Notes under the pieces: generated by a model
Seen by the model: only the letters and a program-made list of their open reading frames with translations
Databases searched by the model: none
Told to the model about the DNA's origin: nothing
In this document: in pieces, positions 44,641 to 56,277 of the stretch
Numbering within the stretch: position 1 is the first letter of the stretch
Layout of the letters: the number at the start of each line of letters is the position of its first letter
Assembly (NCBI GenBank): GCA_009760855.2
Contig: WPIO01000021.1
Location: 5,171,501 to 5,235,500 of the forward strand
Source: Cristatella mucedo
Lineage: Eukaryota; Bryozoa; Phylactolaemata; Cristatellidae
Length of the DNA: 64,000 bases
Direction: 5' to 3'
Position numbers and translations under genes: made by a program

Positions 44641-46099
44641 AACTTGATATTGGGAACATGCACCATCATGTTTCATTGAGCAAACTATACTTTTGAATAA
44701 AACAAGTTTCCTTGGAGACATTGTTCCTTCTAACCTAATGTACCTACTTGAACTCCTGAAATGGTCTAATAGTCCAAAAAGTTTGTCGATCTCTGTTCTA
44801 GACACTTCAAGCAAACAAGTGTTACAAAATCTCCCAATCAATTACGGCTTATGTCAATCCAATTAATTCCCACGAAAATATTCACTGGTACGATAATTCT
44901 TAACCTTTGTACAAACAAGCGGCTTTGGTGACTCCAAATATGGTGTGGCTCTTTATCTGACTTTGTCGTGATACCTTTGGGTAGTCATGTGATATATTTG
45001 CTGTGACTGTTCACGAGCTGTCATCGGGTATGCTGCTTAAAACTGACCCGCTTAGCATGAAATTCGATACATAATATTTTTCATTTCGAGGCACCATTTT
45101 CACCAGCATTAGTCACGATTAATAGCGACTAACACTTCTTTCACGAACGATATTTGGCAATTATTTAATTTGGCAAAGTATTTCATAGTGGATGTCACTA
45201 TCAAACCTTCTTTGACGGGTCAATTAGAATCTCGCTGCATTCTCTGTTCGCCCTATCAACCGCTCTGCTATCAAACCTACGACGCGTAAATATAAAGCGC
45301 TTATTATCACTTGCTGTTTTAGTAACTCACTGTGCCTCTAGTGCCTCACACGTTGTGAAAATCGACCCGCGGCCATTACTAAGATTCAATTTAACATCGA
45401 GCAGCATCTGCCGTGCCGCCGGCTACAAGCCCACTAGAATGCAGACCACTTAATCGGCGTCGTGCAGTCATTGGACAGCATCTTAAATTCCATTCGCTCG
45501 CTAAAATCTTAGACTTTACTTATCCGCTAACAGGCTGTCGATGAGAAGCTAGTCGCATTTCTTCTGACAGACCTTTAAACTGCGGCACTAGCTAAACCAG
45601 CCAGATCAAGGCAGACAAGTAGTATTCGTGATTATATGATTTCACAAAAGTTAATTGCTGAGGCCGCATGTACAGCCGCCGGCACCCTGAGATAGGCAGG
45701 CAGTGGAGATTCGAGACTCAGCATTGGCGTCGGAGCTGGTTTGAGCTCTAAAGCTACAGAGCAATTGGTGTTAGGTCATAGAGCCTGCTGCCGTTGGACC
45801 TGTTGAGCTTACGGACTGCTGCTCTGGCCTTATGGACTGCTGCTCTGGCCTTATGGATTGCTGCGGCCTAGTTCTGATCGAACGTGGAAGCCGCATGCCA
45901 CGTTCGTAGTAACGTTTGCGGATGGTGCACTTCTCTGGTAGCCGTGTATCTGCGACCATCTCAGCCGAATTCACACGCTTTCAATCCATGCAGTCTGACA
46001 AGGTTGGGGCGGGTTGCTAGTGCTGTCCTTCAATCCCTGGGCTATGCATGCTTGCATGCTAAAACATGCGGGCGGTTCTACGCGTTGATTTTTGTTTGA
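44641..46099. other. Unrecognised, one small minisatellite
   Basis: No supported gene. Flanks of the hAT relic may include the rest of its transposon, but I could not define ends. Confidence 0.4.
45810..45870. repeat. 21 bp minisatellite, about three units
   Basis: Units of TA(C/T)GGACTGCTGCTCTGGCCT at 45810-45830 and 45831-45851, then a partial unit. On the - strand the 21 bp period gives an in-frame SIRPEQQ repeat. This is probably incidental. Confidence 0.9.
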
Positions 46100-46430
46100 A
46101 TCGGTTGAGTTAGGTCCTCATCAAAAGGCCATGCTCTCTCACTTTTCTTATATACCGACTTCTTTATAAGGCCATCTAATCCTTTTTGATGAAATGTTTT
46201 AGGAGCTCCTCACTAAAATATTTACATGTGACATATGACCACTACTGATTGCAGGAGACTTAAGCATTCAGGTTATACACCCTTACAACAGCCTGGTCCG
46301 CTCATTTTTTTACTCTAAGGAACACTTTGGTTCGATCCAAGGCATTAATCATACCACTAATGTTGTTGGCCATATCCCGAATTTCGTTATCACTAAGGAT
46401 GTCTGCCCACTGACGTTGTTAAATAAATAA
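46100..46430 (+). mobile_element. LINE endonuclease fragment
   Basis: Reads LIAGDLSIQVIHPYN, then GSIQGINHTTNVVGHIPNFV and ITKDVCPL, which corresponds to the GDFNxHV...GHxLDLVIT region of APE-type endonucleases. The same region is present at 48,540-48,790. Interrupted on the right by a SINE. Confidence 0.72.
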
Positions 46431-46609
46431 ATCCTAGCTGATTAAACAGCCTCTTTTTGTATAGAGACAGAAGAGCCTTTATGGCTATCACCATCGCTTG
46501 CAGTGGCGATAAAGAATCGCCCACTGCAGGAATCGAACCCACGACCTCGGGACCATGACCTCGGGATCGTGAAGGCAACCTCTTTACCTAGTGTGCCATC
46601 ACGGCTCAC
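46431..46609 (-). mobile_element. tRNA-derived SINE, copy 2
   Basis: On the - strand: A-box TGGCACACTAGG, a perfect B-box GGTTCGATTCC, an internal hairpin and a TTTATTTATTT tail. CGTTGTT on both sides (46,424-46,430 and 46,610-46,616) looks like a target-site duplication. An internal 13-17 bp stretch (cgaggtc.tgg) is duplicated relative to copy 1. Confidence 0.87.
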
Positions 46610-46616
46610 CGTTGTT

Positions 46617-47351
46617 GCCTGCCCAATGACCATCTCGGATACTTTTTCTATTACGTATCAGTTCCTGCAACGTTGTGCGTGCAGGATAAATGCGGGGCTT
46701 TGTAGAGCAAAACAGCTTATAAGGCATTTCACAGGAAAAAACTTTGAAATCTGAATTTGAAGCTTCTTGATCTGCACTCAGACTAGACCAAAATCCTTGA
46801 TGCGATCACTAATGCAGTGAAAGAGACACTTAAGAGAGCCCTTGCCGAGCAAGCTCCTGTATATTCAGTGCGGCGCAAAGCTGTGGAGATTCCTTTTAAT
46901 TTACTTAAGGCCTTTAAAATATGGGCCGCCATAAGCACAGTCTTGAGCGCCGCTTTAAGTCTGATGTGGATCTAGCTTGACTTGAATGACTTCCTTCGAC
47001 TCCACACCCGGCAGTTCAGAAAATCCGGTGCTTATTTTTTTTCTCAAGTACTGAAGTCCTGCTAGTCAGACCCAAAACAGATTTGTAAGAAGGGAACAAT
47101 TTATTAGCTAATTATCATAGGTCTTACTTCCCAAATATTAGTTCAATCGGTCACGACGACTACAGCCTCTTTCACTGAAAACGTGAGTGCATGTGTGCCT
47201 CTAATAAAGCCCCCTTCCAACAAAGCAACGTTTGAATCACCACACGTGGCCCTCCTTAAGAGGTTTTCCGAGGTTACTGCATGTGAAGTGACTATCATAT
47301 TAAGGTTTAGTAAAAAGGGCTCATCTCCTGATGAGCCTATACCATATACAC
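46617..47351 (+). mobile_element. LINE remains, endonuclease to RT N-terminal
   Basis: Weak coding traces on the + strand, ending in FSEVTACEVTIILRFSKKGS and SPDEPIPYT, which resemble the SxxLDPIPT block at the start of non-LTR RT domains. Heavily decayed. It precedes the MITE directly. Confidence 0.5.
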
Positions 47352-47530
47352 CAGCGGTTCTCAAACTGTGGGTCGCTATTCTTTTGGGGGTCGGTTTCAA
47401 GAGGGTCGGCTAAGACCATCGGAAAACACGCTTTTCCACATTTTCACACAATAATTTTATGGTTGGGGGTCTCCACAACATGAGGAACTGTATTGAAAGG
47501 TTGCGGCATTAGGAAGGTTGAGAACCACTA
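47352..47530. mobile_element. hAT MITE of SPIN/Charlie type
   Basis: Terminal inverted repeats are CAGCGGTTCTCAA at the left, and TAGTGGTTCTCAA as the reverse complement of the right end. Internal sequence such as CTAAGACCATCGGAAAACAC, ATAATTTTATGGTTGGGGGT and CACAACATGAGGAACTGTAT followed by GCGGCATTAGGAAGG is what I know from the SPIN (Space Invaders) and MER5/Charlie-like hAT MITEs. Flanking 8-mers ATATACAC and ATCTGCAC agree at 6 of 8 positions, as for an 8 bp hAT target duplication. It is inserted in LINE sequence. Confidence 0.85.
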
Positions 47531-48539
47531 ATCTGCACCAAACTACACCGCCCGGGTTCTCATTCTTTCAGTCCATGCGCTCTGAGAAAATTAAGGCTCG
47601 TAGCTATTGTTGTTCATCAATATCTTGGCTCCAAGAAGAGTGTGTGATTTTTGCATACAAAATTTGTTTGAATCGATCACCATTAGATCTTCACCTAAGA
47701 CTAAGCCACTTACTTTTGCAATATGAGCCCGATGGTGGTGAGCCGGGTTACCGAATTTCCGCAAGCAGAGTCGCAATTAGTTGTTTATTTTGCGGATAGC
47801 TGCTCTAAAAAATATAGCGTTTAGAAGTCGAAAACGCCGTTGACCTGATTCAGGAGCAGCACCGTCAGAATCACGTCGAAGCAATCTGAAGAGCTACGTA
47901 CTCAAAAGCTCAAAGAACGGATGCAAGCTGCGATTGACTATAACGACGACATAAAATATGTTAGCACCAATGTTCTCAACAACGCAATAGAAATGGTGTG
48001 CAAGTTTTTGGAAACGTTTCCCAAAACTTAATTGCCGCCCGCTGGTCTGAAAAGATTACGTAGGAGATCCGGAATCGTGGCACCAGTGCTCGCCTGGGTA
48101 GTATCACTGTTAGTGAGGACAAAGATTCTGAGAATATTGAGTGCCGTCGGCGACGGCATCCGATTTGACGCAGACTCGTGGCAGAAAAAAAAGAGCGTCA
48201 GCGCAGAAGGAGGCACCAGCTCCGGGCGTGGAGAGAAGCTCTGTGGGGCGCCCGAAGGAGGCACCAGCAGTTGTTCCAAATTATCCATCAATCTTGAGCT
48301 ACTTCTCAAAAAATAGGTTCAATATTCGTGATCGAGCCCTGGATCCTTACCCTGGATCTTGTCAGCCACTGTGCGCATTAACAATAAAAAACATCGTTTT
48401 CAAAGTCGCTGTATTTTTCCGCTGGCGAATAGGACTCGACGAGCCCGACATTTTTAGCTTATTTGCATTAATTTTGACAAATATTCAGGTAGCTCTCGCA
48501 GTCCGAATGGACCACCAGTGGGCTCATATTTTGACCTCG
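47531..48539. other. Unrecognised; possible LINE and GC-rich ORF pieces
   Basis: Frames on the + strand at 47,518-47,799 and 48,032-48,316 have no domain I recognise. The second contains a short repeated EGGTSS block. Continuous coding across the region is not supported. Confidence 0.35.
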
Positions 48540-49004
48540 TTCTGGCTGTTTAACCCCTTTTGATGAAATTGTTTGGAGTTACTCACTAAAATATATATGT
48601 GTGGCAGTTCCCTGCTGATTGCAGGAGACTTCAAATTCATGTTAACCACCCTAGCAACAGCCAGGTCTGCTCATTTTGTTTCACTGTCAATAAAACTTTC
48701 GTTGTGTCCAACGCGTTCATCATGTCATTAATGTTACTGGCCAAATGCTGAATCTCATTATCACGAAGGATGTCTGCCTAGTGTCGTTTTTTTGCCAATT
48801 CTAAGGTTTCACTCTCCCGATAATAATGGTTCTGCCATAAACTTTTCAGCGTTCTTCACGAAGTAATCGTGCGTATTTTTTGCCACCATAAAAATTACCC
48901 TCCGTCTACAGAAATGGTTTAATCACATCTTGTGGCTTTCCTAAAGACTTTCCGAGAATTCCTCATGCAATAAGACTACCATAATATAGTCAAGTATGAA
49001 GACT
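48540..49004 (+). mobile_element. LINE endonuclease fragment, second copy
   Basis: Matches 46,165-46,420 ('ctgattgcaggagact', 'tcattaatgtta', 'atctcattatcac.aaggatgtctgcc') with further substitutions. After about 48,800 the match to known parts is lost. Confidence 0.65.
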
Positions 49005-49560
49005 TTCTTGCCGAGCTGCACTGGCTCATTGTCAAGCAATGCATCAACTTCAAGGTTTTGTCACTCACTTTTAGGTCCCTTTGTTCTTTGGCTCCAGTCT
49101 ACCTATCAGATCTACTCCCCACCAAGCTAAGCATCGTACCGCCTGCTTTTCGGAATTAAATCGTTTACCTATACCTCGTACGAGCCTCAAATCCTGTAAA
49201 AACCCTGCCTTTAGTTCGTATGCTCTCAAAGCCTGGAACTCGCTCCCGACTTGGGTCACGACATCCCTGACTTGACTACATTTAAAAAGAAACGACGAAC
49301 ATCCGTGTATCACAGGTTTTAGTGAATCTCTGTGATTCATTCTTCATGTGCTTATGCGGGCTGACATTGTTGCATGCTGCCACTAACCATACTTGCATGC
49401 TGATCCTGTACATTTCACCCCTAACCGTTGTTTTCTTGTTGTTTATTGAGCATGCTACCACTAGCCATTCGATCGTGCTTCCTTTGCGGCAGATATGAAG
49501 TGCCTAGAAATAGATTGAGTCATTTGATGGCGCTATGTCGAATTTACTATTATTTTTACT
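49005..49560 (+). mobile_element. LINE family I 3' part
   Basis: From 'ttgccgagctgcactggctc' through the RT C-terminus (SLTFRSLCSLAPVYL-like, frameshifted), PRTSLKSCKNPAFSSYALKA and WNSLPTWVTTSL, to the 3' UTR and a diverged end (GTGCCTAGAAATAGATTGAG). Confidence 0.82.
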
Positions 49561-49789
49561 AGTATCGCCTGACCGTATACCATTCCCCTTGTGGTCTTCA
49601 GAGGCAGACGAAATTAGTGTAGCCGTAACTACGATTAATGCTGCTTCCCTAAAAAAAAACTGAAAATTGGCCATCGTTATATCAATACTTTAGAAGCCTG
49701 GATTAGATACTGAGGTCATTTCAAACTGCTGCCCAATTTATCCTCTCTGTTTTAGTCAAAACTTTCTTTAATAACTGTAGTTAAGCAGC

Positions 49790-51150
49790 TTTAAACTCAC
49801 ATGGAGAAAATCGTCAGAAAACTTCCAGTCTGGGTTCAAAACTGCAGCACTTCCCAGAACCTGATTTCCTGCGCTCGTCACCAACGCTATCCATGCAGAA
49901 ATAATGACATACATTTCACTGCCCTAGCACAGCTAGATTTACCAGCTTCCTTTGACACTACAATAACGATATCCTACTTGAACGATTGAGAAAAACGACC
50001 AATCTGGCTGACGAAGCACCGATGAAATTTTCGGAACGTATTGAATTCGTGTCATGTTCGGTGAGGTCTCATCCACCAGACCCGTCACCGGTGTGGAGAC
50101 CCACAAGGTTTTGTACTCGGTCCTTTGTCATTCTCCATTTATTCTCAACCTCTGGGAAAAGTGAACCTGGAACACTCAATAGGCTACAACTTTTATGAAG
50201 ACGATACTCAGCTGTATTTGTCATTCGAGCATTCGGAATTCACTCTTGTGATTAATAAACTGAATGCTTGCCTTGCAGTCATTCCATCCTGGAAGGCGGC
50301 AAATTTCCTGAAACTAGCCGACAATAAAAATGAAGCTGCTACTCACAGGATATCCTGAGATGTGGCTGGACTAGAATACTTTGCTTTTTCAATAAACGTT
50401 GCTATTGTGCGATCATCACCGTGTGCAAGGAATCTAGGTATCGTCTGTCACGGCGGCTTAAACCTTCAAACCTTCATTAAGTTGACTGCTTCAACAGCTA
50501 GCCATCACGTCCGATTGTTATCCAAGGTTAGGAACTGTCTTTCATGGCTAGCAACAAAAGTAGCTGTATGGTTCTTACCACGCTACCGATAAAAGCCACA
50601 CACAGGCTGCTTTTGCTGGCGATGAATATGTCTGCAAGGCTAGTTTACAGATCCCACAGACTTGATGGTGTGTCTCCTTTGCTGAGAGAGCTTGGCTGGC
50701 TGCCGGTTGATGAATTGATTCAAAGTAAAGTTCTTACGCCGACCCAGAAAGCTCGCCTAGGCCTAGCTCCCTTATACTTTGCCAAATTCCAGCGCTATTT
50801 CAGCCTCCTCACCCCTGCACCTACTGCATTGACAGTAAAGTAGATGTTCAATTCATCTTCTTAAAGACATCTGGCGACAGTATCTTTTGCTCTGATTTTT
50901 ATCACTGTGGAAATCACTTCCATGACTCCTATGCTAGGACATCTGCTCTCCGGCTGCCGGCAATGGCACATTCTTTACAGCCGTGCTCAACGACTACTAC
51001 TTTGCTACTCACTATCATAAATTCTCTCCTGATTCAGCACTACTTCTCATTTTCTCTTTGTTGCCTGAGCTGAAGTCTGTTGGCTACCGTATGCCCACCG
51101 ACAGCCACTTAAGCTCTGATTGCACTAGACAAATCTCTCTTGAGTAGTAC
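49790..51150 (+). mobile_element. LINE family II with RT palm and 3' UTR
   Basis: Near-complete RT order on the + strand: AQLDLPASFDTTI (motif A region, about 49,935), GDPQGFVLGPLSFSIYS (about 50,095-50,145), YNFYEDDTQLYLSFEHSE (catalytic motif with Ala to Glu, about 50,190), and MNMSARLVYRSHRLDGVSPL then LRELGWLPVDELIQSKVL (50,600-50,740). The 3' UTR includes the block shared with 8.2-8.3 kb. Frameshifts and the altered catalytic motif show it is dead. Confidence 0.82.
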
Positions 51151-52384
51151 CCACGCAGTTTTTTGGGTGACTTTGTGGAGTTACAGATAGAGATACATAC
51201 TTACAAAATTTAAGGAAATGAGATGGTAACATGAATATTTCGAAATTGACCTTGTCATTTCTTGCTTTCATGTAACTCTAGCCAAGTCAGATAAACCGTA
51301 TTCGTAAAATTCAGGAAAACACGATCAGTTTCTAAAAGGTTGTGTCATTTTTTCAATTTCTTATATCATCGTGGATTTTCGTTGTCCGGGCAATTTGGAC
51401 TGGCTCTTGATGAGTTGACGGCAACCGGCTGTGTTTGATTTCGGTAATTCCTTGCCATAATTCTGGCTGCACATTTAAAACTCTCAGCTTTTCTGGACGG
51501 ATAAGCTGGAAGCCACCCATTGCTATCGTGTTGGAGGCAAGCACTTCGGTTTTATCAGGAAGGCAAAGTCATATCGCACGTGCCTTCGTTCGCTAGCCCA
51601 AACAACCTTGTTACCTTGTGATATTTTCTATCTAGGCAGTGATACCATGCATCGCAACTATTCATTGCCAACACAGAGATGGATGGTGACTAAGCAGAAC
51701 ATCAAGTCGAAGGTCGCCCTACGTCGACTGCTGCCAATCTACTTTCATTCCTGGTAATGTCAGGACTCACTGTATACCGCAGATCCAGCACGCAAAATTA
51801 TTATTAGTTTGAGGACTGCGCACGTAAAATTCGTGATTCAGACTCAAATAACGGCAATCCGCATGCAAATTGACCTCGTTGCTTTCAGCTCTTTTTCTGA
51901 ACAATCGGCTGCGACTGCAACTTTGACCATGACTGTTCCTACGTAGGTCTGAAGTAAACCAAAATCTTTCTGAAACACTTAGTAGCTAACCAGTTGTAAT
52001 AAGTTGCATAATCCTATGCTATTGCAGCAGATCATTTCCACTATAACGAGTCAAAGCAGTACACAAGTGAGTTCACGGTGGCTGATTTAAGAGTTTCGTT
52101 CATACATCAGCATGAAAACCTCAGCGGCTGTCAGCACAGCTGCTCGCAGCACGAATCAAACAGATGGCCGCGCTTGTGGAGCATGGGCAGCTTTACATCC
52201 GCTTTTCGAACCCCCAAGTCGGCGTGGTGTCGGTCGCGTGTATTTATTTGAAACGGTTCCGGTTGCCAGCTTTGCAGCTGTAGAAAACAGGCTGTCCACT
52301 TGCTGAAGGAAGCAGCTCGAGAAACGAGCTCCAACCAATAAGCCGATCAACAGATTTGAATACGCAACTACACTATACTGCATT

Positions 52385-53290
52385 TTAAAATACTGCAACG
52401 CATCGAGCCATCGTGACAGAGATTCCTTGCCTACTCTCTCTCTCAGTTTCTCGCTCTGCATCGACAGCATCAGGCGTTGACAGTTGGGCTGGCGTCGCAG
52501 TCGCAGCTGTGGCCGCCGCACTAAGCCTAGGTGGCTGCTGGGCATACAAAGCCTGCAGCTTTCGCCGATGTTGCTCAGCGAGCGCCCTCAGCTGCTCCTG
52601 CTGGTCCGCCAGCAGCTCGTCGGCCTCATCTTTGCGGTCGCCCTCCAAGCGGTGCATTTTTGTAAGGAGCTTGAAGAGAACTCCTGAGACGTTTACATTG
52701 GCGTTATCGAGCCATGTCTTGGCTTGGCCTATGTGTTCGTCCGTAAGCTGCCTGTACTGGTCCTTCAATTTGTCGATCGTCTTGACATTCTCCCGCCACA
52801 GCTGGTCTGCAATGAGACGCACGTTCGTCCAGTGCTGCTGCAGCAGCAGCGGCTGCTCGAATGTCTTGCTGCTGGAGACGTCATTCAGATCATTGGTGGT
52901 TCTAGCTGCCGGTTACTCAGCCGTGCTACACCCGCCAGGCAGCAGTTGAGTAAGTCGGCTCGGCAGTGGTTGTGTCACCTCGGCGATTGTCCGAGCAGTA
53001 TGCATCTGGTGCGACTGTAGCGAATCGGCTGGCAGTCTGGCAGCAGGAGGCACATTTAGGAGCAGCTGCGGTGGCTGGAAAAAAGGCTGGGCTGGATTCG
53101 GCTGTGCCGTCGCCATTTGTGACATCAAAGGAAGAGGATTCAGGCTCGCGGGTGCAACTGGCTGCCTCTCACTATCCGGGCTACTTCAAGGACTCTTGCG
53201 GCTGCCGGTGGTGAGAAGGTAGGTTTGGCTGCAATGTCAGTGATCTTTAATTTCCGGGCTGGCACCAAAACCTAAACATATTTACAGCTT
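52385..53290 (-). pseudogene. Coiled-coil Gln/Ala/Leu-rich protein, copy C
   Basis: Two - strand frames, 52,913-53,128 and 52,385-52,822, lie in the same reading frame separated by a single TAA at about 52,910, with coding-like sequence on both sides. The N-terminal part is Pro/Gln-rich (PNPAQPFFQPPQLLLNVPP). The C-terminal part is one coiled-coil module (WRENVKTIDKLKDQYRQLTD, DEADELLADQQEQLRALAEQ, RRKLQALYAQQP) with the same Ala/Thr-rich tail as copy B. Copy B has two modules, so modules were gained or lost. A further TGA lies upstream near 53,190. Family unknown. Confidence 0.6.
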
Positions 53291-56228
53291 TTGTCGTGAA
53301 ACATTTTTTTTATCAATTTTTGTCTCAAAACCTCTTTTTAAGTGTAAATTATTGTTACTTGAATTGCCACGTAATTACATGGTAGTTCATGCGTTCGGAT
53401 CACTCACTATACATAAAAGCGTCCAATGAGAACAGTTAAGGACTGCTGCTGAAACTACAGTAATAATAAAATTATTAAGAAAAAAATTAATATTAAAGTT
53501 AAAATTACTATTAAGTTTCATCATCATAAGAAAACTGAATTCTTTGCTGGTCACTTATACGTGCTGAGATATAAGCACAACCATTTTAGGGTGAACATGC
53601 ATATATTATTAGCATGCATAAGTAAACTAAATTTCTTCCAGATTCCAATAGCTGTGGATAACCTTGTACAATTGACTGCTTACTAAATGCTAAATTTGGA
53701 GGCTGAAGTTGAACTGAAGTTACGTGAAGTTAAAGAATTCACGATTTCAATTATGTATAGGGCCAACACGACTCATCTTTTTTAAGAATGCTTTACATTT
53801 TGCAATGTAACATTGCTGTAGGTAGTTCATCTGGAAGGTAGACAATGCTAATTCCATAGTCTATTGTAAAGACTTGTGGCTAATACCTTTATCGACTGCA
53901 GATTCTGCATAGATAAACTTGCAAACGCTCTGCCGATATGATCAATGGTGAGACTAGATGAACAAAACCTGAGCACCTACCACTTTATAGAGCTACCTTA
54001 GTCGGAGCTACCTAGTTCAAACTGTTCAGATACTGTTAAGTGACACTCACTTAGCAGTATCCACATCGGATCGCATCCTACTTAAATCAGAAATTATCTC
54101 CATTATTGGTGTACAAGCAGAGCTAAACCAATTAAAAATTTCAATTTAATCTGTGCCGCAACAATTAAATTTACAACGCACAAACCAAAACTTATACAAA
54201 GGCAGCACCTTCGAATGTACCTCAACAAGTTGTAAATATGAACCTTGATACAATAAAGTTAGAAATTGTGGGACGAAAGTCGTCAATTATGCAGCGATCC
54301 GCAAAAAATACACGGGAATATGAAGCTTCTTTTTATTATTTCATTCATTTTCATTCTTTTCATTTCATATGAAGTTTATTTTCATTTTCGAAGCAGCTTG
54401 CCTCATGGTTTTTAATTCTAATCTAATTTTTAAAAATTGTCTAAATTATTTCAGACAATATTTTAACAATTTACTTCTTTTTGGTAAGTACCCTATACAA
54501 TTAGTCGATCTAAGAACCAATATTCTCAGGATTTCCTTGACAATTACCTGTAAGCTAACTTGGACATACATGGATACGGTATACGAGGATGCAAGTTGGG
54601 AGCACACAGCCCCAAACTTTGTTCAATTTTCTTAAATTGGCAGCTAAAAAAATATAGTGGACGAGCTCCCATTTGCTACTCTTCAGATTGTGCGTTATTC
54701 CATATTTATCAAACTCAAACTAACATTAAAATTACAACTAAATCATTAAGCTTATTCACTTAGTTTTTGGGTCTGTTAATAAAGTTGGTGAATGAATTAA
54801 ACTTGTGAATTGATGTACAATTTTACCCTTGCACCTTAAATGTTGTATCGTTAGCTTAAATAGCCCATTCAGGTTCTGTCGGTGTATTTGTCCCCGAACT
54901 TTAGTCGGCGTTCAATTGATGCTTGAAACGGGTCTATTCTGGCTGACATGAATAAGATACACTGAAATTCAGACTGATTTATTTGGGCTTATATCAGGAC
55001 ACTGGTGCGAATTCTTAGTATTTTTGATGTGGAAAATTAATGAAGTCGTATTATTTACAGCCCTATTACTATTCCGAAACGGAGAATCTAATCTAGGTGC
55101 TGCTATAGATCAGAATCTGCATCGTGCTTCATTTAGCAAATTTTTTAAACATTAAACATAAGAGTTTTAAGTAAAATTAAACTCGGATTTATATGACCAC
55201 TTAAGAATAATCACAACAGCTTTCTGGGCTCGACCTAAAATCAGGCATTCGTCAATTCTACACGTTGAATGTTAGTCTGCACAGACTTTCGGAGGAGTAG
55301 TGGTAAACAAAATACAATATTCATTTTCATGGTGCCCCAAGAAAACTTAATCTCATTTAAACTCTTAGCATGTGCGGCGAAGAAGCATGTAAGTTGGTCT
55401 GAGGTAAATGAAACGTTCTTAGCTCGAACAAGTGTAAAAGGAGCAATTCAGGAGACCATAGTGAATGCTTTTTTGGAACAGCTATGTGTTCAGCCTTTAT
55501 TAAAATAAAGTCGGGGGTAAATATTCTGGTAAAAGTCGGTGGTTTGTGGTAGGTTTTATTCGTATGTCAACCTGAAAGGGTGATTTCCAGAAATTTTGAG
55601 ATTGGTCAGAGGCACAACTAAGCGACTTTTGTCAGAGCGGCAGGTGGTATCACTGGAAGCCTGGTTAGCGGCTCTGTCATACAGGAAATTCAGAGAAGGA
55701 CACCGATCAGAGCGAAATCTGATAATTTGAATCCTGAAGTCAAATAACTTCCTGGTTGGGAACAAGTTTAATTCATGAAGAAAGTTTTAATGTCGAGGTT
55801 TTTAAAGTGAACTATACACAAACCTAGCTGTAAGAGTTTCATCGCAAGGCTTATTTTGAGTTACATTATTTTAAGACCAGCCTATTTTGAGTTACACAGG
55901 TCTAGACGAGATATCGTGAGTATCTTTACCTGACTAGGGCCAAATTTTGCATAGGCATGCCTCACCTAAATTAAGCACAGTCAACTACGAACCTTACCTC
56001 TTAGCCCAGAGGGTGAAAGACCGTGTTGTAATTTAAAAATAATTATTCTGCATAGGCATCAGGAAAATTGTTAGCTGGAAATTTTTGAAAGCGAGGATCA
56101 GTGCTTAAGCTTGTATTTACTGTAGTATTGTGTCTACTCACGTATTGGTTATTTAACTATCCATATCATTAGTGAAGTTTTGTATTGTGCCTCTAGTACC
56201 TAATAATGTTCCTGGTATGCAAAATAAG

Positions 56229-56230
<2 letters not shown>

Positions 56231-56276
<46 letters not shown>
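56231..56276. repeat. (TA)n microsatellite
   Basis: TA run of about 45 bp in copy C of the large unit. At the corresponding place copy B has only a few TA-like units. Confidence 0.95.

Positions 56277-56277
<1 letters not shown>

Noticed and set aside
47140-47413. Opposite-strand ORFs over the MITE
   Set aside because: They cross the boundary of a transposon that interrupts a LINE, so neither can be an ancient gene.
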